Origin: Desulforhopalus sp.
Lineage (GTDB): Bacteria > Desulfobacterota > Desulfobulbia > Desulfobulbales > Desulfocapsaceae
Assembly (NCBI GenBank): GCA_023231425.1
Contig: JALNVI010000109.1
Coordinates: 1 to 6,467 of the forward strand
DNA: 6,467 bases
Reading direction: 5' to 3'
Position 1 is the stretch's first letter. Every line of letters starts with the position of its first letter. Made by a program: the position numbers and the translations under genes. Of the stretch, positions 1-5,562 are shown in pieces. The notes under the pieces were generated by a model that did not search any database, was not told the origin of the DNA, and worked only from the letters and a program-made list of their open reading frames with translations.

Positions 1-98
1 AGCTGAAGGAATTGAAGGAGCTGAAGGATCAAAAAATTCTCACGGACGAGGAATATGAAGCCAAAAGACAAGTGCTTGTTGATCAGCTGGGGAAATAG
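1..98 (+). CDS. 3' end of a SHOCT-domain protein, probably a paralogue of the next gene (partial)
   Basis: Only the last 31 codons and the TAG stop (96-98) are in the window; the reading frame starts at base 3. The visible peptide begins LKELKELKDQKILTDEEYE and ends VDQLGK. This is a SHOCT domain, a short amphipathic C-terminal module commonly found at the ends of otherwise unrelated proteins, with the typical 'L..L...GILT.EEYE.KR..L' spacing. It matches the last 29 residues of the downstream lipoprotein at 22 of 29 positions, and the DNA is also similar. The simplest reading is that the missing 5' part is a second PEGA-type lipoprotein and that the two arose by tandem duplication. Its N-terminal part is not visible, so only the SHOCT call is direct. 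Confidence 0.8.
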   Translation, partial: LKELKELKDQKILTDEEYEAKRQVLVDQLGK

Positions 99-199
99 TC
101 CGGCACACAGCAAGAAAATATAGTGGAAACACACAAAAAACATCACCGTACTTGGCAAAGCTTTTGGTTTACGATGATACAAAAAGAAAAGAGTTTCAT

Positions 200-754
200 A
201 TGAAGAAAAGGGTGTGTTCAAGCGTAATACTGGTCGGGGTCGCTCTTATCCTTTCGGGATGTTGTAGTATTATTCACGGAACGAACCAAGAAATCGCTGT
301 GAGCAGCAGCCCCACCGGTGCAAGGGTTCTTGTCAACGGCTCACAAGTAGGGACAACGCCCGCAACGCTCAACTTAAAACGTAATGCCCCTCCCCGAATT
401 CGGCTGGAACTCGAGGACTATCAACCGTACGAGATGATACTAACCAAGAGTGTCAGCGGCTGGGTTTGGGGCAACATCGTTTTTGGTGGGCTTATCGGTT
501 TGGCGGTCGATGCCCTTGACGGAGCAATCTACAAGCTCAACCCTGAACAGGTCTCTGCGCAATTACTAGAAAGTAAGGGCAATAAACTGCAAATCCAAAT
601 GATTAAAGGTAAACCCGAGAGAGCAGAAAAAATAGGACAGATGAAAAAAAGCCCCGCAGAGAAGCTGAAAGAATTGAAAGGGTTGGAAACTCTAGGAATC
701 CTCACAGGCGAGGAGTATGAAGCCAAGAGACAGGCGCTTGTTGATCAGCTGTGA
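200..754 (+). CDS. PEGA-domain lipoprotein with C-terminal SHOCT module
   Basis: The product has 184 residues. Residues 1-21 are a lipoprotein signal peptide: MKKR, a hydrophobic stretch, then lipobox L18-S19-G20-C21, so it should be lipidated at Cys21 and membrane anchored. Residues about 31-84 form a PEGA domain, a small surface or envelope beta fold, seen as 'SSPTGARVLVNGSQVGTTP' followed by 'DYQPYEM'. Residues 87-107 are a glycine-rich hydrophobic segment (GWVWGNIVFGGLIGLAVDAL) that could enter a membrane, and residues 154-184 are a SHOCT domain. The frame stays open upstream to a TTG at 152, but I chose the ATG at 200 because it places the signal peptide at the N-terminus and follows a purine-rich stretch ending about six bases upstream. 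It follows a partial paralogue by about 100 bases. The cellular role is unknown; related proteins are annotated only by domain. Confidence 0.88.
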   Translation: MKKRVCSSVILVGVALILSGCCSIIHGTNQEIAVSSSPTGARVLVNGSQVGTTPATLNLKRNAPPRIRLELEDYQPYEMILTKSVSGWVWGNIVFGGLIGLAVDALDGAIYKLNPEQVSAQLLESKGNKLQIQMIKGKPERAEKIGQMKKSPAEKLKELKGLETLGILTGEEYEAKRQALVDQL

Positions 755-844
755 AAGAGATAATTATTATTTGTAATAGATTTAAAAATATTCTTATATG
801 CTACGTTCTTGATCTAAATACTGATTTAATTACCCCTATTGCAA

Positions 845-1332
845 TCATTGATCCGGGCACCTCTCAGCAACAAACGGGTTCCGGTTGTCTTGGATCTTTG
901 CAACACGCCTCTCCCGCTCACACTCCCAACGATCAACCGGATCTTGCTGGTTCCAGACAGCAAACAACTTTCGATTCTTTTTTGAGATGATCCCACGTCC
1001 AGGGTAAGCCGTATCCATGTATATGTATGTTCTAGCGATATCCCCCCGAATATTCAAGGGGCTCGGCCTTCCGGTCTTCAATTTCCATGTCACAGGCTCC
1101 GAATCTCCGTGGCTCCCCGGAGATCATTGCAAAGCTGTAGTTTGAGTGAAGACCGTTTATTTCCCCTGCGGATGGCTTGAGATTGTGCATGTCAGCTTCC
1201 ATATAACGAAATTCAGTACTTACCTTTCTGGCGTAATTCCGGCCTTTGAAGGCTTTTCCTTTCCTTTTTACGCATCTCTCATCCCCATTACGCCAGGAAG
1301 AAAAACTGTGCCCAAAGCTGGATTAGTACAAC
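845..1332 (-). pseudogene. endA: endonuclease I (EndA/Dns family), frameshifted and 5'-degraded
   Basis: Read on the minus strand, two frames together spell endonuclease I, the secreted or periplasmic non-specific DNase family of EndA, Dns and Vvn. The upstream frame (1322 to about 1059) gives SSFGHSFSSWRNGDERC, then RYMEADMHNLKPSAGEINGL, then SNYSFAMISGEPRRFGACDM. These match the family's 'FGH..W', 'MEADLHNL.PA.GE.N' and 'G.CEM' blocks. The downstream frame (about 1060 to 845) gives IRGDIARTYIYMD, YPGRGIISKKNRKLFAVWN, QDPVDRWECERERR and NPFVAERCPDQ, the usual C-terminus. The join needs one base removed from the GGGG run at 1058-1061 (or two added); otherwise the first frame stops at 1032-1034. 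The Asn of MHNL, a metal ligand in Vvn, is kept, but the expected EWEHVVPA block with the catalytic Glu-His cannot be read beyond a possible VV at 1327-1332. No start or signal peptide is visible. Almost certainly non-functional. Confidence 0.85.
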
Positions 1333-1489
1333 AGGTGGAACGCAGAGAGATAAAAAGAGAGGGCTGTCGGTATGGTTACATCATCACAATCTAACCGGAG
1401 GCTACCATGTACAGATATCAGCACTTGCTACCAGCTGATGTAGAAACGTTTGATGCAGTTGCACCAAATAACAAGCAGGAATTTACAGC

Positions 1490-1526
1490 TTATCGGGTGC
1501 CTTGAAGAGACCCTGGCACCCGATAA
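1490..1526. repeat. Perfect inverted repeat, 12-bp stem with 13-base loop
   Basis: The left arm TTATCGGGTGCC (1490-1501) and right arm GGCACCCGATAA (1515-1526) are exact reverse complements around the loop at 1502-1514. Neither strand has a T-run after the stem, so it is a poor intrinsic terminator. It lies between the endA relic and the DUF169 3' end. It could be an old terminator, a recombination or protein-binding site, or one copy of a dispersed palindromic element. No second copy of the arm occurs in the window. Confidence 0.75.
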
Positions 1527-1610
1527 AGGAGCGCAGAGAAGGCAGGGGGAGGGGGGGGCTGTTGTAACCAGAAGTGCAAACAACGGGAGAAAGAAAAGGA
1601 TCTCACTGCT

Positions 1611-1676
1611 CTTGCGGGAAAGGCAGCAATCGTCACCGGTGGGGCTCAAAGGGCAGGGCGGGGCCGGTGCTCTTAA
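1611..1676 (+). pseudogene. Possible N-terminal fragment of a short-chain dehydrogenase/reductase
   Basis: The + strand frame starting at 1611 encodes LAGKAAIVTGGAQRAGRG and reaches a TAA at 1674-1676. The residues match the N-terminal cofactor-binding strand of classical short-chain dehydrogenases (LxGKxAIVTGGAQGIGRA), including TGxxx.xG, except that the second glycine of the motif is Arg and the following Ile is Ala. No start codon with a ribosome binding site precedes it, and no dehydrogenase sequence can be followed after about 1663 in any frame. If real, it is a roughly 20-residue relic. A chance match in a GC-rich stretch is possible. Confidence 0.35.
1641..1663 (+). other. Canonical four-tract G-quadruplex motif
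   Basis: The + strand has GGGG, loop CTCAAA, GGG, loop CA, GGG, loop C, GGGG. This fits the usual G3+N1-7 pattern with loops of 6, 2 and 1 bases. A further G-rich run (GGGGGAGGGGGGGG, 1545-1558) lies about 80 bases upstream. The site is about 70 bases beyond the stop of the minus-strand DUF169 gene, so that gene's transcript would carry the C-rich complement. The pattern is certain; folding or function is not. Confidence 0.6.
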
Positions 1677-1688
1677 ACCTCACCGGCC
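1662..1688 (-). terminator. GC-rich stem-loop downstream of the DUF169 gene (weak terminator candidate)
   Basis: GGCCGGTG (1662-1669) and CACCGGCC (1681-1688) form an 8-bp stem with an 11-base loop, 42 bases past the DUF169 stop codon. The position suits a transcript end, but there is no T-run after the stem on the minus strand. A third related element, the self-complementary CACCGGTG at 1634-1641, could pair with either arm. At best it is a Rho-independent-like or RNA-stabilising hairpin. Confidence 0.35.
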
Positions 1689-1730
1689 ATGGGCGGGCGG
1701 ATTGTCGTTAATAGATAACCACCTTATTGC

Positions 1731-2669
1731 TTACAACCTGCTGTCGCCTTTTTTGCGAAGGTCTAAAACGTGATGGTCGTATTCCAGGAGGCCCTTGCCG
1801 TAGTTGTACTGCGTATCTATTTCAAGCCCCAGGCTGTTTTTATTTCCCGACGTACCCGTATGATCCGGTTTGTCATTGGTTCTGGCTTCCTCGGCGGGGC
1901 ATTGCGGGTCCGCCTTGTCGGCAGCACTGTTTTCTTCAGGGGCAGGTCTGTCCGTATGCTTCAGCGTTTCTATGATTCTCTTTTTTTCCGTGACAAGTTG
2001 AACAGCATTGAGTGTTTCAATGATTCCATCGGCAAGGGGGTCGAACATATTGATCGGCAGAGCAACAGCAATCTCTCCTTTGTCGTATTTTCCGCACCGC
2101 CTTGTCCCGTTGCACATCAGTGAGATATTGATATCGTTTGTATGAAATACCTTTGATGTCATGTCGGAACACATGGCCTGATTGCCATAAAAGCTGAGAT
2201 GTTCTGGTGCTCCGTATTTGTAGGCGTAGCCCTGCATTATTCGCATGATTGTCTGCGCATAATCTACCATGATAACAAGATCGGCGTGTTCCATCTCTTC
2301 AAGAGGGCCGAGTTCAACGCCGTAAATGTCCTGATCAATGTACATCATTGCATCGGCAATGTTTTTCCCAATCGTCCGACTTTCAGAAAGTCCGCAATAG
2401 TCAAAGCTTCTGCCTTCGCGCATGGAAATATCCGGTTTCTCCAGACCAATGGCTGCACGGGCATATTCGCAGGTTACGAGATTCTTATCTGCCTTGAAAT
2501 GTTTGCCGTCCAGTGCCTGGCGGACTTGATAGCAGTAAGATCCTTTTTGTGATCCAGGACTGGCTTTGCAGTTGTCATAGTCTTCCTGAAAGTCGAGAAA
2601 ATGCACCCCCGCAATCCTGTGCTGCAGGTCGAGTGCTGTTGTCATTTTCCATACATTTATATTCTTCAT
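1731..2669 (-). CDS. DUF169 family protein (COG2043) with a long hydrophilic C-terminal tail
   Basis: The product has 312 residues from the ATG at 2667-2669. The frame also offers GTG three codons upstream; I prefer ATG because a weak purine motif (AGGG) precedes it. Residues about 12-235 resemble DUF169, a cytoplasmic family of unknown biochemical role found widely in anaerobes and archaea. Visible blocks are HRIAGVHFLD near the start, GSYCYQVRQAL (43-53), TCEYARAAIGLEKP (66-79), and CNGTRRCGKYDKGEIAVALP (186-205), the last matching the family's conserved ending before its final helix. Cys34, 46, 67, 92, 167, 186 and 192 make the core Cys-rich, so metal or cofactor binding is possible but unproven. 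Residues about 240-312 are a charged, Pro/Asp/Asn-rich tail ending in a Tyr- and His-containing stretch that I do not recognise. No signal peptide or membrane segment is seen. It is codirectional with the upstream transporter genes but separated by 228 bases and a hairpin. Confidence 0.82.
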   Translation of the reverse strand: MKNINVWKMTTALDLQHRIAGVHFLDFQEDYDNCKASPGSQKGSYCYQVRQALDGKHFKADKNLVTCEYARAAIGLEKPDISMREGRSFDYCGLSESRTIGKNIADAMMYIDQDIYGVELGPLEEMEHADLVIMVDYAQTIMRIMQGYAYKYGAPEHLSFYGNQAMCSDMTSKVFHTNDINISLMCNGTRRCGKYDKGEIAVALPINMFDPLADGIIETLNAVQLVTEKKRIIETLKHTDRPAPEENSAADKADPQCPAEEARTNDKPDHTGTSGNKNSLGLEIDTQYNYGKGLLEYDHHVLDLRKKGDSRL

Positions 2670-2897
2670 GGGTAACACCCTGGATTAAGTTGTTCTGTTG
2701 TTCTTTTGTAATACCTTTACATCCTTTAGTGACCAGAGAAGGCAACTGCGTTGACATCTTTTTGGGCGATTACGAATGGATAAACAGGATGTAAAATTGA
2801 TCTCATTGTAGAAACGTCCGTTGTGCTGAAGACGCCCAAATTGGGCGTCTTCACAAAGACCTTTTCCTGCCTCCTTTCTCCCTTCCCCCTGCTGGTA
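2670..2897 (-). other. Intergenic region between the binding-protein gene and the DUF169 gene
   Basis: These 228 bases hold a strong hairpin at 2827-2853 close to the binding-protein stop, then about 150 bases leading into the DUF169 gene. Open frames here are short and look like nothing. The size leaves room for a separate promoter for the DUF169 gene, but the -35/-10-like pairs I can find on the minus strand are poor matches to sigma-70 consensus, so I do not call one. Confidence 0.5.
2827..2853 (-). terminator. Strong palindromic hairpin after the substrate-binding protein gene
   Basis: A perfect inverted repeat centred on base 2840 pairs 13 bases on each side, with arms TGAAGACGCCCAA and TTGGGCGTCTTCA. 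The core GAAGACGCCC is GC-rich and begins 45 bases past the binding-protein stop, where an operon terminator would be expected. The minus strand lacks a clear T-run after it. A short TTTT lies nine bases past the stem on the + strand. It may terminate or attenuate transcription before the DUF169 gene or protect the transporter mRNA's 3' end. Confidence 0.6.
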
Positions 2898-4538
2898 TTA
2901 TTTAGCTGAACTGTCTACCCACGTGTTCCAGAAAAAAGGCTGTCCATAGGCCTGAAAGCCTTTTACCCGTTCGTTCATGCCATAAAGACGAACATCATTA
3001 AAGCTCTTTATATACGGGACTTCTTCCCAGAATTTGGCATAAAATTCTTTGACGATTTCATACCGTGCCTGCTGATCTGTCGCAACTGCCATTCTCTCGA
3101 ACAGTGCGTCCATTTCGTGGGATGCCTTGTCGTCCCAGCCAGTGATCCACCCGTTGGTACCTGTCCAGGGCTGGAAGTTCTGGGGATCGGGGGTCATATC
3201 GCTCCACCTGCTGACCCGGATATCCCATTTGCCCGTTGTCTCGTAATCAAAAGCGGTTGCCTCGTCATAGAGGTCAACGGAGACATTGAGTCCAATGGCT
3301 TTAAGCTGGTTTTGCAAAACAAGTGCCGCATTACTTTCGTACATGTTTGCCTTGTCGCCAATGATACTGATTGTTTCCTCGTTATATCCAGACTCCTCTA
3401 CCAATTTTTTTGCCCTGGCCACATCGTGCACATTGTATATGTCTTTGCCAGCCTCAGGGTCATGCCAGATATTCCCTTTTTTGAACCAGCTTCCGTCTTC
3501 AACACTCCAGAATTTTTTATCGCCAACTTGCGCCTGGGCCAGCTCTTCATCATCAATGGCGATGGCCAGTGCCTGCCGCATGAGTTTGTTGTTAAATGGT
3601 GGTTTTGCAGAATTGAGGGCGATAACGCTGATGGTACCATCATTACAGATGACCGGCTTGATTCCGGGATACTCGGAGATCGTGGTGTAATGGTCTGTGG
3701 AAACTTCGTCTATGAAGTCGTACTGGCCGCTTTGAAGTCCGGCTATGCGCACGCTTTCTTCCGGAACAAAATCCATGGTGATTTTGTCGAGATAGGGAAT
3801 CCTCTCACCGGTAAGCCCGGAAAGTTTTCCTTTCGCAGGTGTATAGTTTTCATTTTTTACAAGGACTGCCTTCTGGCTGGGAACGTATTCCTCAATACTA
3901 TACGGACCGGTTCCAACATAATCGGTAATGATATTATCCCCGAATTTGTCGAGAATTTTCTTTTCCCGCACATACAGTCTCTGGCCGGATACCTGAGAAG
4001 CCATGATGCTGAGAATAGGCGCATAGATCTGGTTCAGGGTGATCCTTATTTCATTGTCATTGATGATATCGACGCTTTGAACTTTATCTTTGACAATGTG
4101 ACCTGCCTGATTCTTGCGCAGCCAGCGGTCCATGGAGGCCTTTACATCTTCTGCCGTCATCTCGTGGCCGTCTGAGAATTTCACGCCTTTTCTGAGTTTG
4201 ATATCATACTGTTTGGAATCACTGGAAAGCGTGCAGGATTCTGCGAGATACGGCTGGGCCTGGCCGTTTCCATCTGTTTCAAAGAGTCCCTCATACACGT
4301 GATTCATGACCTGAGTTGCTTCCCATTGTGTGCCAAAATCCGTATCAAGATTGTCCGGGGCCTTTTGCAGGGCAACGGTAATTTCTCCACCGGAATGTGG
4401 CTCGCTGGAGACAACAGGAGCCTGATCTGCTGCTGTCGTATTTGATTTTTCGGGTTGTTCAGAATTGCTCTTGCAACCGGCAGTAATGAAGGCTGCAACG
4501 AGCAGAATAAACAACAGTGTGGATTTTCGTTTTCCCAT
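2898..4538 (-). CDS. SBP_bac_5 family substrate-binding lipoprotein of a peptide/nickel-type ABC importer
   Basis: The product has 546 residues, the usual length for DppA/OppA/NikA-type proteins. It captures a ligand outside the inner membrane and hands it to the permeases. Residues 1-22 are a lipoprotein signal peptide with lipobox T19-A20-G21-C22, followed by a Ser/Asn/Glu-rich linker to about residue 50. Family landmarks are Y82-EGLFET, YLAES (97-101), the signature LRKGVKFSDGHEMTAEDVKAS (115-135), VGTGPY (208-213), RQALAIAIDDEEL (321-333), HDVARAKKLVEESGY (371-385) and WSDMTPDPQNF (445-455). The last resembles the D-P-D-P-x-N loop of peptide-binding members, which favours a peptide or peptide-like ligand over nickel, but the ligand is an inference. 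The start is supported by AGGAG five bases upstream. It follows the ATPase genes by 85 bases, an unusual place for a binding protein, which more often comes first. A hairpin follows its stop. Confidence 0.93.
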   Translation of the reverse strand: MGKRKSTLLFILLVAAFITAGCKSNSEQPEKSNTTAADQAPVVSSEPHSGGEITVALQKAPDNLDTDFGTQWEATQVMNHVYEGLFETDGNGQAQPYLAESCTLSSDSKQYDIKLRKGVKFSDGHEMTAEDVKASMDRWLRKNQAGHIVKDKVQSVDIINDNEIRITLNQIYAPILSIMASQVSGQRLYVREKKILDKFGDNIITDYVGTGPYSIEEYVPSQKAVLVKNENYTPAKGKLSGLTGERIPYLDKITMDFVPEESVRIAGLQSGQYDFIDEVSTDHYTTISEYPGIKPVICNDGTISVIALNSAKPPFNNKLMRQALAIAIDDEELAQAQVGDKKFWSVEDGSWFKKGNIWHDPEAGKDIYNVHDVARAKKLVEESGYNEETISIIGDKANMYESNAALVLQNQLKAIGLNVSVDLYDEATAFDYETTGKWDIRVSRWSDMTPDPQNFQPWTGTNGWITGWDDKASHEMDALFERMAVATDQQARYEIVKEFYAKFWEEVPYIKSFNDVRLYGMNERVKGFQAYGQPFFWNTWVDSSAK

Positions 4539-4543
4539 GGATT

Positions 4544-4548
4544 CTCCT
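4544..4548 (-). promoter_or_regulatory. Shine-Dalgarno site of the substrate-binding protein gene
   Basis: On the minus strand AGGAG precedes the ATG at 4536-4538 with a five-base spacer. It is the strongest ribosome binding site in the window, which fits a binding protein needed in excess over the ATPases and separate initiation despite lying third in the visible operon. Confidence 0.8.
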
Positions 4549-4623
4549 TTTTGTCATGAGATGAAAGTAAATATGCGGGTATCTTGAAACATCCTGTTTT
4601 TCGTTTAAATGCAAGGTTCCGTG

Positions 4624-5562
4624 TTATTGATCTGCAAGTAAATAGTGTGTCTGGCTTACGTATATCTTCTTGTTTGAACGTTCTTTTACATCACGCAGCA
4701 CCTTTTGAAATATCTCCGTATCTTCTTGAATATCTGCTGCTGCGAACGCGTCTGCATTTTTCAGTGTGGGCAATGATGCAAATAAAAGTCTCGTATAGCT
4801 GTGCTGCGGATTCTCAAATATTTCATCGCGCGTACCCTCCTCAACAATCCTCCCGTTGCACATCACGCCGATCCTGTCGCTCATATAGCGGACAACCGAC
4901 AGATCATGGGAAATAAACAGGTAAGAAAACCCATACTCTTTCTGCAATTTCTGTAAGAGACTCAGAATCTGGGCCTGGACGAGCAGATCAAGTGCGGAGA
5001 CGGGCTCATCACAGATGATCAGTTTGGGATTGGTGGCAATGGCCCTGGCAATACAGATCCTTTGTCGCTGTCCGCCTGAAAATTCATGGGGGTATTTATC
5101 CAGATTCTCCTTTCCGAGGCCTACGCTCTGCAGCAATCTCTCCGCTTCCGCCCTGATATGAGAAGGGTTTTCAGCCCTGCTTGAAATCGCCTCAGCCAGA
5201 AGTGTGCTGATTTTCATCCTTGGATTCAGGGAACCGTAGGGATTCTGAAAAATAATCTGAATATTGTGCCGTTTTTTGCGTAATTGCCGTTTTGTCAGCG
5301 TGCTTATGGGAATGCCTTCAAAAAGGATTTGCCCTTTGTCCACATCCAGCAGACGGAGAATCATTCGCCCGGTTGTTGTCTTGCCACAGCCGGATTCGCC
5401 CACGAGGGCATAGGTCTCACCTTTATGTATATTAAAGGAGACACGGTCTACCGCCTTGACCACAGACTTTTTCGAAACAAAACTTTTACATATCTCTTTT
5501 ATTTCGAGTAAAAGAGGGCGCTTTTCGTGTGAATTTTGTTTGGTCATCTGTAGTTCCAGCAT
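4624..5562 (-). CDS. Peptide/nickel-type ABC transporter ATP-binding protein, OppF/DppF type
   Basis: The product has 312 residues. It is the second of two ATPases that power the importer at the cytoplasmic face of the membrane. ATPase elements in order are Walker A GESGCGKT (55-62), Q-loop Gln106 in IFQNPYGSLNP, signature FSGGQRQR (161-168), Walker B LIICDE (181-186), D-loop SALD (189-192) and switch His219 in FISHDLSVV. The 'GRIVEEGTRDEIFENPQHSYTR' stretch (238-259) leads into the oligopeptide-transporter C-terminal region. After about residue 265 the tail is Ala/Asp/Lys-rich and lacks the cysteine cluster seen in the partner ATPase. The first ATG (5560-5562) has AAGGA eight bases upstream and overlaps the partner gene by 19 bases. 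An internal ATG at 5545-5547 (Met6) forms an ATGA overlap with the partner's stop and is a real alternative start. Either way translational coupling is likely. Confidence 0.93.
   Translation of the reverse strand: MLELQMTKQNSHEKRPLLLEIKEICKSFVSKKSVVKAVDRVSFNIHKGETYALVGESGCGKTTTGRMILRLLDVDKGQILFEGIPISTLTKRQLRKKRHNIQIIFQNPYGSLNPRMKISTLLAEAISSRAENPSHIRAEAERLLQSVGLGKENLDKYPHEFSGGQRQRICIARAIATNPKLIICDEPVSALDLLVQAQILSLLQKLQKEYGFSYLFISHDLSVVRYMSDRIGVMCNGRIVEEGTRDEIFENPQHSYTRLLFASLPTLKNADAFAAADIQEDTEIFQKVLRDVKERSNKKIYVSQTHYLLADQ

Larger units (their letters stand above)
1333..1730. other. Gene-poor stretch with relics and secondary-structure motifs
   Basis: I see no convincing intact gene here. On the minus strand, 1441-1455 reads HQTF after a one-base slip, like the 'QTFYCGC' region near the start of endonuclease I, and its distance from the endA relic is about right. 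Degenerate endA sequence may therefore extend to about 1455, but this is weak. The rest contains a long perfect stem-loop (1490-1526), a poly-G run (1545-1558), a dehydrogenase-like fragment on the + strand (1611-1676), a G-quadruplex pattern (1641-1663) and a GC-rich stem just downstream of the DUF169 stop (1662-1688). The open frames across it on the + strand give low-complexity proteins rich in Arg, Gly and Gln with no family resemblance. Confidence 0.6.

Noticed and set aside
152..183. A sigma-70-like promoter (TTGGCA ... TACAAA) before the lipoprotein gene
   Set aside because: The spacing of 20 bases is too long and no better -10 sits at 16-18 bases, so the match is not convincing.
152..199. 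An upstream TTG start for the PEGA lipoprotein
   Set aside because: It would place 16 residues, including charged ones, ahead of a signal peptide that begins properly at the ATG at 200.
1146..1394. An 82-codon + strand open frame with a charged C-terminus
   Set aside because: It is opposite the endonuclease I relic, whose minus-strand reading is clearly homologous; the charged end looked coding-like but matches nothing.
1450..1773. A 107-codon + strand open frame
   Set aside because: Its translation is low-complexity Arg/Gln/Gly from G-rich DNA, it overlaps the DUF169 3' end, and the dehydrogenase-like motif is in a different frame.
2199..2552. A 117-codon + strand open frame opposite the DUF169 gene
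   Set aside because: It is antisense to a recognisable protein and has no family features or ribosome binding site.
2767..2795. A minus-strand promoter (TTTACA, 17 bases, TAATCG) for the DUF169 gene
   Set aside because: The -35 is fair but the -10 is poor, and other equally weak pairs occur in the same interval.
1439..2817. The 11-base direct repeat TGTAGAAACGT at 1439-1449 and 2807-2817
   Set aside because: A few 11-base repeats are expected by chance in a window of this size, and the flanks do not match.
3117..4175. A 352-codon open frame on the + strand
   Set aside because: It lies wholly antisense to the clear binding-protein gene, its translation resembles no family, and its length follows from codon bias on the other strand.
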